DNA from: RPQJ01 sp963706755
Lineage (GTDB): Bacteria; Pseudomonadota; Gammaproteobacteria; Steroidobacterales; Steroidobacteraceae
Direction: 5' to 3'
Assembly (NCBI GenBank): GCA_963706755.1
Contig: CAVPNH010000003.1
Location: 124,001 to 188,000 of the forward strand
DNA: 64,000 bases
Shown here: piece after piece, positions 43,287 through 51,662 of the stretch
Layout: each line of letters begins with the position of its first letter
Position numbering within the stretch: the stretch's first letter is position 1
The notes under the pieces: generated by a model
What the model was told of the DNA's origin: nothing
Database searches by the model: none
Seen by the model: the letters and a program-made list of their open reading frames with translations, nothing else
Position numbers and translations under genes: made by a program

Positions 43287-44477
43287 ATGACCACCAGCCA
43301 CCACCGCCTGTTCCGTGACCGATCGGCGCACGCCCACAGCATCGTCACCTATATCGAACTGTTCTTCGACCTGGTGTTCGTGTTTGCGATCACCCAGCTG
43401 TCGACCCGGCTGCTCAACAATTTGACGCTGATCGGCGCGCTGGAGACGCTCACGCTGTTCCTCGCGGTCTGGTGGGTGTGGATCTACACCAGCTGGGTGA
43501 CGAACTGGCTTGATCCGGAGCGGGCCAATGTCCGGCTGATGCTGATCGTCATGATGCTGGGCGGGCTGGCGCTGTCGAGCGGCATTCCCGATGCCTTTGG
43601 CCAGACCGGCCTGCTGTTTGCCGGGGCCTATGTCGCGATGCAGCTGTTTCGCAGTCTTTACATGGTCTGGGCCTCGCGCGGGGTGAACGAGGGGCGCAAG
43701 CGTAATTTCCTGCGTATCAGTTTCTGGTTCCTGCTGTCTGCGCCGCTGTGGCTGGCGGGTGCGATCAGCCCGCCTGAGGCGCGGCTGCTCCTCTGGGCGA
43801 CCGCCATCGCCTTCGAATATGCGGGCCCGTTTGCACTGTTCCGCACACCCGTCCTCGGCAGGTCCACCTTCGTTGATTGGGATATATCGGGCGGCCATAT
43901 GGCCGAACGCTGCGCGCTGTTCATCATCATCGCGCTGGGCGAGGCGGTGCTGGTCACTGGCGCGACCTTTGCCAAGTTGCCGTCCGACACGCCGACCACC
44001 ATCGCCTTTGTCACCAGCTTCCTTGGCAGCGCGACGATGTGGTGGATCTATTTCGATATCGGAGCGAAGCGCGCCTCCACGATGATCAGCGCGGCCGACA
44101 ATGCCGGGTTCATCGCCCGCAATGCCTATACCTATCTGCACATGCCGATCGTTGCAGGTGTCATCGTCAGCGCCGTTGCCGACGAGATGATACTGGCGCA
44201 TCCGACGGGAGCCAGCAGCCTGACCCTGATATTGGTGAGCATCGGCGGGCCGTGGCTGTTCCTCGTCGGCAACCAGGCGTTCAAGTGGAGCACCTCGGAG
44301 ATGAAATATCCGCCACTGTCGCATTTGATCGGCATGCTGATGTTACTGGCGATTGGCGGCGCGGCCTGGTGGTTCGGCTGGCAGCCGCTGACCATTGGCA
44401 TCGCAGCAACCGGCGCGCTGGCCTTCACCGCAATCTGGGAATGGGATTCCCTGACCGGGCACAAACTGCTGCGATAG
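43287..44477 (+). CDS. Low-temperature requirement A (LtrA) family membrane protein
   Basis: Polytopic protein of 396 residues with about ten membrane segments, starting with SIVTYIELFFDLVFVFAITQ, the family signature, and containing RCALFIIIALGEAVLVTGAT. LtrA proteins are of unknown biochemical role. Codon use differs from its neighbours: more T- and A-ending codons (ttt, tat, ata, ggt) and motif runs such as gatatatcg, unlike the G/C-ending style on both sides. This suggests acquisition from a lower-GC, alphaproteobacteria-like source. The ATG at 43287 gives the conserved N-terminus; a longer open frame starting at 42585 is a shadow of the upstream gene. Confidence 0.85.
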   Translation: MTTSHHRLFRDRSAHAHSIVTYIELFFDLVFVFAITQLSTRLLNNLTLIGALETLTLFLAVWWVWIYTSWVTNWLDPERANVRLMLIVMMLGGLALSSGIPDAFGQTGLLFAGAYVAMQLFRSLYMVWASRGVNEGRKRNFLRISFWFLLSAPLWLAGAISPPEARLLLWATAIAFEYAGPFALFRTPVLGRSTFVDWDISGGHMAERCALFIIIALGEAVLVTGATFAKLPSDTPTTIAFVTSFLGSATMWWIYFDIGAKRASTMISAADNAGFIARNAYTYLHMPIVAGVIVSAVADEMILAHPTGASSLTLILVSIGGPWLFLVGNQAFKWSTSEMKYPPLSHLIGMLMLLAIGGAAWWFGWQPLTIGIAATGALAFTAIWEWDSLTGHKLLR

Positions 44478-44744
44478 GAGACCAACGGGAGGACCATCGG
44501 ATATGCAGTCGCGGTCGGGACTTGATGCGTCATGGACGCGCAAGACCCAATGAATGAGCGGGCTTTCGGATAATCACAGGCCGTAACTGGCCGATGCCGG
44601 AACAGGCCGGATCGGGGTCGAAAATCGGCGCGATGCCGATCAATGAGCGCCGAGGACAGGGTCGCAAACTCCTGCTGACCGACCCGCTAGCGTTCACCCC
44701 GCAGCATCGCCAGCCCCGGCCTGTCACTCAGCGGAGGCGAGGAA

Positions 44745-45296
44745 TCAGAGGAACGTCCAGGTGGCGCCCAGCGAAATCATGTCGACGGTGTTGGCGTCGG
44801 CGATGTCAAACTGCTCGTATTCGGCGCGGATCGCGAGGCTCCCGAGGCGGAACTGCGCGCCGACGCCCCATGTGAAATCGGTGCCGTCCTCGCTGACTTT
44901 GCCGAAGCCCGGTGCCCGTAGGTCGGCACTCCAGTCGATCGCCCCGGCCCGGGCCAGGAGGTCCACGGGCCCGAGCGGCAGGAAGCCGACGGCGGATACC
45001 GATACGCCGTTGATGTCGGTCTCGAGCTCGATGCCCTGCACCTTGTCGCTACCGCTTCCGAGGTCCACGTAGTCGGCCTCGACGGCCAGCCAGTCCAGGA
45101 AGCGCCAGCCGGCAATCGCCTTGAAGCCCGTGCTCCCGGCGTCGTAATCGAAATTGCTGCCATCGATGCTGTCATCGACCTTGACGCCTGCTGCGCCGAC
45201 ACTGCCTCCCAGGTAGATGCCGTTGTCCGCCGACTGCGCCGGAAAGGCGGCCATCCCCGCCGCGAGGGCGGCAAACGCAACGAACAGGTTCTTCAT
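44745..45296 (-). CDS. Small outer-membrane beta-barrel protein
   Basis: A 183-residue protein with a signal peptide (ends FPAQSA) and about eight amphipathic strands, as in the OmpA-like transmembrane or OmpW/Ail-type barrels: NGIYLGGSVGAAGVKVDDSI, FKAIAGWRFLDWLAVEADYV, TWGVGAQFRLGSLAIRAEYE and a C-terminal LGATWTFL. No periplasmic domain. The ATG at 45296 has AGGAG nine bases upstream; a GTG six bases earlier is less likely. The 267 bases between this gene and LtrA, and the 258 bases upstream, show nothing recognised. Confidence 0.75.
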   Translation of the reverse strand: MKNLFVAFAALAAGMAAFPAQSADNGIYLGGSVGAAGVKVDDSIDGSNFDYDAGSTGFKAIAGWRFLDWLAVEADYVDLGSGSDKVQGIELETDINGVSVSAVGFLPLGPVDLLARAGAIDWSADLRAPGFGKVSEDGTDFTWGVGAQFRLGSLAIRAEYEQFDIADANTVDMISLGATWTFL

Positions 45297-45554
45297 GTGC
45301 ACGGGCTCCTGGCGATGGGTGACGGTTGTGGTGCGCTTCGAAGACGAATTCTAGCGGACGGAGCCGACGTGCGACGCCAGTGAGCGGCCGGACTCCGCGA
45401 ACTGGCGCTCAAATTTGAGACGCTGTTGGCCCAAATGCCCGTCCACCTCGTACCCACGACCACTGATCCACATTGCGTTGGGTGGATCACGCAGCTCTGA
45501 TACAGAAACCCCGGCGCGGCGCTGGGACAACTGGAGTAAGTCGGAAGAATTCCG

Positions 45555-46562
45555 CTACGTTGACGGTGTGGCCTCGCCGAACAGCGCGCGGCGAAGGAAT
45601 CGTCCTGCGGCGTCGATGGCCCGCCTCGCCTCGGGCATGATGCTGGCGGAGAAGTGCCAGACGTGCTGCATGTGGGGCCAGACCTCCAGTGTCACGTCTA
45701 CGCCGGCGGCCCGAGCACGCTCCGCAAGGCCGACTGCATCGTCCAGGAGGATCTCGTCGCCCCCCGCGTGGACGAGGAGTGGAGGGAGCCCTCGGAGATC
45801 GGCGAACAGCGGAGAAGCGAGGGGCGTCCGCGGGTCTTCTCCAGCAAGGTAGAACTGCGCGGCCTGCGCGAGGTGTGCGCTCGAGAGTACGAGGTCCTCG
45901 CTGGCCTTGGTCTTGTGAGAAGCCCCGCTCCCGCTCAGGTCGGTCCATGGCGACAGGCACGCTACCGCCGCTGGAAGGGCCGTCCCCTGATCCCGGAGCC
46001 GCAAGAGGAGCGCGAGGCTCAATCCTCCGCCCGCCGAGTCCCCGGCCACGACGATCTTGTCCGACGCGAAACCGGTGGCGAGGAGCTCGCGATAGATCGC
46101 TGCCGCGTCGTCGATGCCTGCAGGGAACGGGTGCTCGGGAGCAAGGCGATAGTCGATGATCAGACCGCGAACGCCGGTGGCCCGAGCGAGGTTCGCGGCC
46201 AAAGCGCGGTGCGAGTCAATGGAGCCTGCGCAGTACGAGCCCCCGTGCAGGTAAAGAAGCGCGGCGGAAGCTGTCGCCTCCTTCGGTACGAGCCACTCGG
46301 CGGGCACGGAGCCTATCGCTACGGGCAATGACTCAACGGGCCCGAGCGGCTTGAAAAGCTTGGCCAGGCCTTCAAGCTCGCGTCGCTCCGCCACGGGATC
46401 GTAGCGTTCTGGCCTCGGTCGAAAGAGGTTCTGGAGCCGGAGATAGGCCTTGAGCGCATGGGCCTGAAAGCTCGGCACGTCGATCTCCCCGGCGAGCGGA
46501 GCGCGCTCGCTTGAAGGCGTGGATGTTCGCTCGGAGAGGAGCCGTAGTCCAGAACCCTGCAT
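45555..46562 (-). CDS. Alpha/beta hydrolase, hormone-sensitive-lipase type esterase
   Basis: Esterase/lipase of the HSL (family IV) group, 335 residues. The oxyanion motif is LYLHGGSYCAGS, the nucleophile elbow VVAGDSAGGGLSLAL, and the acid and histidine lie in LVHAGGDEILLDD and WPHMQHVWHF. All catalytic elements are present. The N-terminal cap region is about 90 residues. It stands alone; the flanking stretches are non-coding. Substrate unknown, probably short-chain esters. Confidence 0.85.
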   Translation of the reverse strand: MQGSGLRLLSERTSTPSSERAPLAGEIDVPSFQAHALKAYLRLQNLFRPRPERYDPVAERRELEGLAKLFKPLGPVESLPVAIGSVPAEWLVPKEATASAALLYLHGGSYCAGSIDSHRALAANLARATGVRGLIIDYRLAPEHPFPAGIDDAAAIYRELLATGFASDKIVVAGDSAGGGLSLALLLRLRDQGTALPAAVACLSPWTDLSGSGASHKTKASEDLVLSSAHLAQAAQFYLAGEDPRTPLASPLFADLRGLPPLLVHAGGDEILLDDAVGLAERARAAGVDVTLEVWPHMQHVWHFSASIMPEARRAIDAAGRFLRRALFGEATPST

Positions 46563-46758
46563 CTCGCAGGGCCGCGCCTGGAGGGTGTGAGATTACAAGC
46601 GCGGAGCGGGGCCGGGGCATCTGCGTTGAGCGCCGCGTTCCAACACTACGTATTGCCGAGCGGATGTGCCCGAGTACCGTTGGCGCAGTCGCCGCAATCA
46701 GTGCCTAAGCGACGCAGGGCAAGCTCAACGATCGCATCAAGCTGGGAGGTGGTCAGCG

Positions 46759-47049
46759 ATGTTCCGTGATAGGGCACGGCTGAAGTACCACTGTGTGGAG
46801 GTCATCGCAGGCGAAAACGCTTGCGACGCTGCTCGCTCACTCCAACACCTTCGCGTGTTGTCGGCTGGTGCCCCGCTGCTGCCCCTCAAGACCTGTGACC
46901 ATCCTGCCACCTGCAAGTGCGTCTACCGCCACTTCGATGATCGACGGCGCGGTCCGCGACGCGAGTACGAACACGCATCGAAGGTCCTCCCCCACACGGG
47001 CGCCGAGCGGCGAATGGGGCATGGACGGCGCGAGACCGACGACTATTAG
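46759..47049 (+). CDS. Small conserved Cys-containing protein
   Basis: A 96-residue protein that reads as genuine coding sequence: RARLKYHCVEVIAGENACDA, then CDHPATCKCVYRHFDDRRRG and an Arg-rich tail. Four cysteines near the middle and end (HC, AC, and C-x5-C-x-C) with a histidine suggest a small metal-binding or redox fold. GGGAGG sits 8 bases before the ATG, and a classic terminator follows 47 bases after the stop, so it is probably a monocistronic gene. I recognise the C-x-C-x-YRH-x-DDRR pattern only as an unnamed hypothetical family. Function unknown. Confidence 0.6.
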   Translation: MFRDRARLKYHCVEVIAGENACDAARSLQHLRVLSAGAPLLPLKTCDHPATCKCVYRHFDDRRRGPRREYEHASKVLPHTGAERRMGHGRRETDDY

Positions 47050-47095
47050 AGAACCGAGCAAGTCGGGTCTAGTGACACGTTCATTCGACGCAGGA

Positions 47096-47113
47096 CCCCG
47101 CTTCGGCGGGGTT
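47096..47113 (+). terminator. Rho-independent terminator
   Basis: CCCCGC-TTCG-GCGGGG hairpin with a stable tetraloop followed by TTT, 47 bases after the stop of the small Cys-containing protein gene. Oriented for plus-strand transcripts. Confidence 0.85.
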
Positions 47114-47800
47114 TCTGCTAATCAGGACGCCCATCCATGGGGCGACCTGGCCCTGACGGCCACCCCTCGCGCAGAAACACCGGCGCGGGGATGATCTTGC
47201 GTCGATCCGCTAGTGGTTGAGCCACGATCGGTTGCCGCCCTCGCCGCCCGGAAGGCTTCTGGCCTGGGCGTTACCCACTCAGGGAGCACCGGTATTGGCA
47301 CGCCGGCGACGCCTGTATCGCTCCAGGCTGGCAGCCCTACGGGACCATCCGACGCCGCAGGGCTGCCAGATCGTGAGTGCCAGTGCGAGCGGCCCGCGTG
47401 GCGTCCGCGTTACAGTCGACGAGGACCACCAGATCGGTCTTGCTCAATTCAGCGGGCAGCTCCTGCCGGCAGCGGTTCTACTGGAAGTTGGTCCCGGGAG
47501 TCCCGGGATTCAGCTTCGGCCTCATGACGGCGGCACAAGTCCCTCGGAGAGACGCCAGGTCACGTGCGTGGAAGGCGAAACCCTGTATGCCATCGTCGAC
47601 ATCCACAACCGTTCGGCCGGGCTGACCCAGGGCGGTCTGCAATCAGAGGCGTCAGCCGCGATGAAGGTTTCGCCTGTCGTGCCCGAATGGACCCGGCACG
47701 ACGGCCTCGTCGTGTGGGCCGATGGAACCCGGCTCGTAACGGCAACCGGCGGGCGATGAGTGCCCCGAAGCAGGCTGGCTCGGGGGCGAGAAAGAGAATC
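47114..47800. other. Stretch without a convincing gene
   Basis: About 690 bases between the terminator and tRNA-Met. The longest plus-strand frame (47217-47759, 180 codons) ends with VEGETLYAIVDIHNRSAGLT and WTRHDGLVVWADGTRLV, which could be the tail of an eroded gene, but codon use is uneven, no family is recognised and no ribosome-binding site is clear. No repeats, tRNAs or integrase remnants were seen. Confidence 0.4.
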
Positions 47801-47877
<77 letters not shown>

Positions 47878-47934
47878 ACGAGGGGCCGGAATTGTCCGGA
47901 CCCGGGCCGATCGAGTCAAGAAACAGGGGGAACC

Positions 47935-47978
47935 GGGGACATTCTCCTTTTTCGGACCCGAAAAAGGAGAATGTCCCC
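47935..47978. repeat. Perfect 21-bp inverted repeat (GGGGACATTCTCC element)
   Basis: Two 21-bp arms, GGGGACATTCTCC plus TTTTTCGG and its exact complement, with a 2-base centre. It lies between tRNA-Met and the end of ychF. The hairpin would be very stable and could also act as a terminator for ychF. It resembles REP-like elements scattered by RAYT transposases, but none is nearby. Confidence 0.75.
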
Positions 47979-47987
47979 TTCATCCCT

Positions 47988-49082
47988 TCACACGTTGAAC
48001 CGGAAGTGCATGACGTCGCCCTCGCGGACGACGTACTCCTTGCCTTCGAGCCGCATCTTGCCGGCCTCCTTGGCGCCCTGCTCGCCCTTACAGGCGATGA
48101 AGTCGTCGTAGGCGATGACTTCGGCGCGGATGAAGCCCTTCTCGAAGTCCGTGTGGATCTCGCCGGCCGCCTGCGGCGCACAGGCCCCGATGTGGCTGGT
48201 CCAGGCACGGACCTCCTTCGGGCCGACCGTGAAGAAGGTCAGCAGCCCCAGCAGGTGGTAGGCGGCACGGATCACCCGGTCGAGGCCGGGCTCGTGCAGG
48301 CCGAGTTCCTCGAGGAACGCCAGGCGGTCCGCCTCGTCGAGCTGTGCGATTTCCGCCTCGATCGCGGCGCACACGGGCACTACGTCGGCGCCCTCCGCGT
48401 CCGCGCGCTTCTGGACGGCGTCGAGGTACGGGTTGTCCTTGAAGCCGCCCTCCGCAACGTTTGCCACGTACATGAGCGGCTTCAGCGTGATCAGGCAGTA
48501 CTCCCGGAGCAGCGGCCGCTCCATCGGGTCCATCTGCATCGTGCGCGCGGGATTGCCTGCGTCGAGGTGGGCACGCATGCGCTTCAGCAGCTCAAACTGC
48601 CGCATCGCATCCTTGTCGCCCGCCTTCGACGCCTTCTCGGCGCGCCGCAGGCCACGCTCCACCGTATCGAGGTCGGCGAGCCCGAGCTCCGTGTTGATCA
48701 CGTCGATGTCGGAGATCGGATCGATGCGCCCGGCGACGTGCACGATGTCGTCGTTCACGAAGCAGCGCACGACCTGCGCGATCGCGTCCGTCTCGCGGAT
48801 GTGCGCCAGGAACTTGTTGCCGAGTCCCTCGCCCTTGGACGCGCCGGCGACGAGCCCGGCGATGTCCACGAACTCGACGGTGGTCGGAAGGATCTTCTCA
48901 GGCTTTGCGATCGCTGCGAGCTTCGCCAGCCGCAGGTCCGGCACCGGCACTACGCCCACGTTCGGGTCGATGGTGCAGAAAGGATAGTTCGCGGCCGCAG
49001 CGTTCTGCGCCTGCGTCACCGCGTTGAATAGCGTGGACTTGCCGACGTTCGGAAGCCCTACGATGCCGCACTTGATGCCCAT
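47988..49082 (-). CDS. ychF: Redox-responsive ATPase YchF
   Basis: Obg-like P-loop protein of 364 residues that binds ATP rather than GTP and associates with ribosomes. G1 is GLPNVGKSTLFN (about 9-20), G3 is VDIAGLVAGASKGEGLGN, and the G4 position carries NVAE instead of NKxD, the change that gives ATP preference. The C-terminal TGS-like domain ends HFRFNV. It follows pth by 3 bases, the usual pth-ychF pair. Residues match the family over the full length. Confidence 0.95.
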   Translation of the reverse strand: MGIKCGIVGLPNVGKSTLFNAVTQAQNAAAANYPFCTIDPNVGVVPVPDLRLAKLAAIAKPEKILPTTVEFVDIAGLVAGASKGEGLGNKFLAHIRETDAIAQVVRCFVNDDIVHVAGRIDPISDIDVINTELGLADLDTVERGLRRAEKASKAGDKDAMRQFELLKRMRAHLDAGNPARTMQMDPMERPLLREYCLITLKPLMYVANVAEGGFKDNPYLDAVQKRADAEGADVVPVCAAIEAEIAQLDEADRLAFLEELGLHEPGLDRVIRAAYHLLGLLTFFTVGPKEVRAWTSHIGACAPQAAGEIHTDFEKGFIRAEVIAYDDFIACKGEQGAKEAGKMRLEGKEYVVREGDVMHFRFNV

Positions 49083-49085
49083 CAG

Positions 49086-49673
49086 CTATTCATTTCCTTT
49101 CGTGTGCAGCATGTTCATGGCCTTCTCCACCCCATCGCGCAGGAACACCGGCAGCGCCTCGAGCGACGCACCGACGCTGGCGACGATCGCCTCCTCGTCG
49201 GCCGGTGCCGCACGCTGCAGCACGTAGTCGATCACCTGGTCGCGATCGCCCGGGTGGCCGATGCCGAGGCGCAGGCGCCAGAAGTCGCCGCCGCAGTGCG
49301 TGATCGTGTCGCGCAGCCCGTTGTGGCCGCCGTGCCCTCCGCCGAACTTGAACCGCGCCGTGCCCGGCGACAGGTCGAGTTCGTCGTGCACGACCAGCAC
49401 TTCGTTGAGCGGCGCCTTCGTGTAGTCCACCAGCGAGCGGACCGAAATGCCGCTGCGGTTCATGTAGGTCTGCGGCTTCAGGAGCATGAGCTCGTGCCCG
49501 CCGATGACGACGCGCGCCACCTCGCCCTGGTAGCGCGAATGCGAGCGGAACTGCGCGCCGTGGGCGCGCGCGAGCGCGTCCACGAACCAGAAGCCCGCGT
49601 TGTGACGCGTGAGCCGGTGCTCGGGGCCCGGATTGCCGAGCCCGACGATGATCTGCAGCGCTGTGCCAGCCAT
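49086..49673 (-). CDS. pth: Peptidyl-tRNA hydrolase
   Basis: Recycles peptidyl-tRNA released by abortive translation. The 195-residue protein has the family motifs IVGLGNPGPEHRLTRHNAGF (catalytic His in RHNAG), LMLLKPQTYMNRSGISV, VHDELDLSPG with the active-site Asp, and GGGHGGHNGLRDTITH. Complete, and placed between rplY and ychF as in other gammaproteobacteria. The rplY terminator hairpin lies just upstream of its start, so pth may be expressed by read-through or its own promoter. Confidence 0.95.
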   Translation of the reverse strand: MAGTALQIIVGLGNPGPEHRLTRHNAGFWFVDALARAHGAQFRSHSRYQGEVARVVIGGHELMLLKPQTYMNRSGISVRSLVDYTKAPLNEVLVVHDELDLSPGTARFKFGGGHGGHNGLRDTITHCGGDFWRLRLGIGHPGDRDQVIDYVLQRAAPADEEAIVASVGASLEALPVFLRDGVEKAMNMLHTKGNE

Positions 49674-49685
49674 GGGTGAATCCGG

Positions 49686-49717
49686 AAAAGGACCGGGCCG
49701 CCCCGAAGGGCGGCCCG
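49686..49717 (-). terminator. Terminator or attenuator after rplY
   Basis: Hairpin CGGGCCGCCC-TTCG-GGGCGGCCCG (minus strand) followed by a short T run (49690-49687). It lies between rplY and pth and probably lowers transcription into pth-ychF. Confidence 0.75.
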
Positions 49718-49739
49718 CATCCTTCGACCCGGGGACCGA

Positions 49740-50477
49740 TTACTTCTTCGCGTCCTTGCCCTTGGCCTCCGCCGCGGGCTTCGCCCCGGCCTTGGCATCC
49801 GCCGCAGGCACCGCCGCCGTCGCACCGGCAGCAACCGGCGCAGCCGCACCTGGCACCGCCGCCACGGCACCAGCCACCTCGGCCACGGGCGCCTCGACTT
49901 CCTCGGCGCGCGCGTGGTGCACGGACACGATCGGGGAATCGCGACCGTGGACCAGCTCGGGGATCTCCACGCCTTCCGGCACCTTGAGGTCGGAGAGGTG
50001 GAGCATCTGGTTGATGTCGAGCCCGGACAGGTCCACGTCCACGAATTCCGGCAGGTCCTTCGGCAGGCAGGAGACCTCGACCTCGTTCCTGAGGTGCGAG
50101 ACCACGCCACCCTTCTTGACGCCAGGAGCGACCGAGTCGCCCTTGAAGTGCAGCGGGATCGAGATGCGGATCTTCTCGTTCTCGAGCACGCGCTGCAGGT
50201 CCACGTGCAGCACGGCGTTCTTCGCCGGGTGACGCTGCACGTCCTTCAGGATCGCGGCCTGCATGACCTCGCCGACCCGCAGGTTGATGATCGTGGAATA
50301 GAAGCGCTCGTTGTCCAGCATCACCAGCAGCCTGGTGTGGTCGAGCGCCAGCGCGCGCGGCTCGCGATGGCCACCGTAGAGAATGGCGGGCACCTTGTTC
50401 TCGTGACGCAGGCGGCGGCTCGCACCTTTGCCCTGCGCGTCACGGAACTCGGCGTTGAGTTCGAATGAAGTCTTCAT
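49740..50477 (-). CDS. rplY: 50S ribosomal protein L25 (CTC form)
   Basis: 5S rRNA-binding protein of 245 residues. The L25 domain begins FELNAEFRDAQGKGASRRLR and KVPAILYGGHREPRALALDH; the second, CTC-type domain spans about 100-200 (PLHFKGDSVAPGVKKGGVVS, LPKDLPEFVDVDLSGLDINQ). A low-complexity Ala/Pro/Lys tail ends KGKDAKK. The long two-domain form is common outside Enterobacteria. Followed by a terminator-like hairpin. Confidence 0.93.
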   Translation of the reverse strand: MKTSFELNAEFRDAQGKGASRRLRHENKVPAILYGGHREPRALALDHTRLLVMLDNERFYSTIINLRVGEVMQAAILKDVQRHPAKNAVLHVDLQRVLENEKIRISIPLHFKGDSVAPGVKKGGVVSHLRNEVEVSCLPKDLPEFVDVDLSGLDINQMLHLSDLKVPEGVEIPELVHGRDSPIVSVHHARAEEVEAPVAEVAGAVAAVPGAAAPVAAGATAAVPAADAKAGAKPAAEAKGKDAKK

Positions 50478-50542
50478 GGTTAGCTCCGTTCAACAACAGT
50501 AAATGCCGTCCGCTCGCGACCAAACAGGACGACTCCAGGAAA

Positions 50543-50563
50543 GTGAATAGTGACTAGTCAATG
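50543..50563. repeat. Heptamer repeat block C
   Basis: GTGAATA, GTGACTA and GTCAATG, three 7-bp units overlapping the stop codon of prs. Same class as the blocks at 3657 and 19953. Confidence 0.45.
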
Positions 50564-51507
50564 TACAGCGAGCTCACGCTCTCCTCGTCGCGGATCCGGC
50601 GCATCGTCTCCGCCAGCAGGCCCGCCACCGTGAGCTGGCGGATCTTGCGGCACGCGCGCGCGTTCTCGCGCAGCGGGATCGTGTCCGTCACCACCAGCTC
50701 GTCGAGCGCCGAGGCCTCGATCCTGTCCACCGCCGGGCCAGAGAGCACCGGGTGGGTGATGTAGGCCGCGACGGTCGTCGCGCCGTGGTCCTTCAACGCC
50801 TTCGCCGCCTGGGCCAGCGTGCCCGCGGTGTCCACCATGTCGTCCACGAGCACGCAGTTCTTGCCCTCGACCTCGCCGATGATGTTCATCACCTCGGACA
50901 CGTTGGCGCGTGGCCGGCGCTTGTCGATGATCGCGAGATCCGCGTCGTCGAGGCGCTTCGCGATCGCCCTGGCTCGTACCACGCCGCCGACGTCCGGCGA
51001 CACGACCACGAGGTCCTGGTACTTCTGCTTCCACACCTCGCCGAGCAGCACCGGTGAGGAATAAACGTTGTCCACTGGGATGTCGAAGAACCCCTGGATC
51101 TGGTCGGCGTGCAGGTCCACGGTCAGCACGCGGTGCACGCCCACGCCGGCGAGCATGTTGGCCACCACCTTCGCCGTAATCGCGACGCGCGTGGCGCGCG
51201 GGCGGCGATCCTGGCGGGCGTAACCGAAGTACGGCATCACCGCGGTGATGCGCCCGGCCGACGCGCGCCTGCAGGCGTCCACCATCACCAGCAGTTCCAT
51301 CAGGTGGTCGTTGGCCGGCGGACACGTGGACTGCACGACGAACACGTCGCGCCCGCGCACGTTCTCCATCAGCTCGACCGTCACCTCGCCGTCGCTGAAA
51401 CGGCCGACGTGCGCCCGGCCCAGCGGCACCTGCAGGTGGCGCGCAATGTCCTGTGCCAGCTGCGGGCAGGCATTGCCGGTAAACACCGCCATCGTCGGGC
51501 CGTCCAT
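50554..51507 (-). CDS. prs: Ribose-phosphate pyrophosphokinase (PRPP synthetase)
   Basis: Makes PRPP from ribose 5-phosphate and ATP for nucleotide, His and Trp synthesis. The 317-residue protein is canonical class I: MPYFGYARQDRRPRATRVAI (flexible catalytic loop), TVDLHADQIQGFFDIPVDNV (metal and ribose site) and NCVLVDDMVDTAGTLAQAAK (PRPP loop). The ATG at 51507 has AGGAG 8 bases upstream; the earlier ATG at 51540 lies in a palindromic repeat. It lies between tRNA-Gln and rplY. This is the housekeeping copy; a divergent paralogue is at 23278. Confidence 0.95.
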   Translation of the reverse strand: MDGPTMAVFTGNACPQLAQDIARHLQVPLGRAHVGRFSDGEVTVELMENVRGRDVFVVQSTCPPANDHLMELLVMVDACRRASAGRITAVMPYFGYARQDRRPRATRVAITAKVVANMLAGVGVHRVLTVDLHADQIQGFFDIPVDNVYSSPVLLGEVWKQKYQDLVVVSPDVGGVVRARAIAKRLDDADLAIIDKRRPRANVSEVMNIIGEVEGKNCVLVDDMVDTAGTLAQAAKALKDHGATTVAAYITHPVLSGPAVDRIEASALDELVVTDTIPLRENARACRKIRQLTVAGLLAETMRRIRDEESVSSLYID

Positions 51508-51523
51508 CACGTCACTCCTAAGA

Positions 51524-51570
51524 AAATAGGTGCCAGGCACCTATTTCGCGAAAAATAGGTGCCTGGCACC
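51524..51570. repeat. Two GGTGCCAGGCACC palindromes, copies 3 and 4
   Basis: AAATAGGTGCCAGGCACCTATTT (51524-51546 region; core 51529-51541) and a second unit with core GGTGCCTGGCACC (51558-51570) followed by TTTTT, separated by 16 bases. They lie between tRNA-Gln and prs and create a false upstream start for prs (MPGTYF). The second hairpin plus T run could also terminate the tRNA-Gln transcript. Confidence 0.75.
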
Positions 51571-51578
51571 TTTTTCTT

Positions 51579-51653
51579 TGGCTGGGGTGGAAGGATTCGA
51601 ACCTCCGAATGGCGGGATCAAAACCCGCTGCCTTACCGCTTGGCGACACCCCA
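51579..51653 (-). tRNA. tRNA-Gln (TTG anticodon)
   Basis: Minus-strand tRNA of 75 bases with encoded CCA: acceptor TGGGGTG/CACCCCA (U1-A72, usual for glutamine tRNAs), anticodon loop TTTTGAT with TTG, T-arm GGAGG-TTCGAAT-CCTTC. It lies between ispE and prs, its usual place in gammaproteobacteria. Confidence 0.95.
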
Positions 51654-51662
51654 GCGCATTCG

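Noticed and set aside
47217..47759. 180-codon plus-strand open frame
   Set aside because: No ribosome-binding site, no family recognised and uneven codon use; kept only as part of an unassigned stretch.
51508..51540. Upstream ATG extending prs (MPGTYF)
   Set aside because: Encoded by the palindromic repeat; the ATG at 51507 has the proper ribosome-binding site and family N-terminus.
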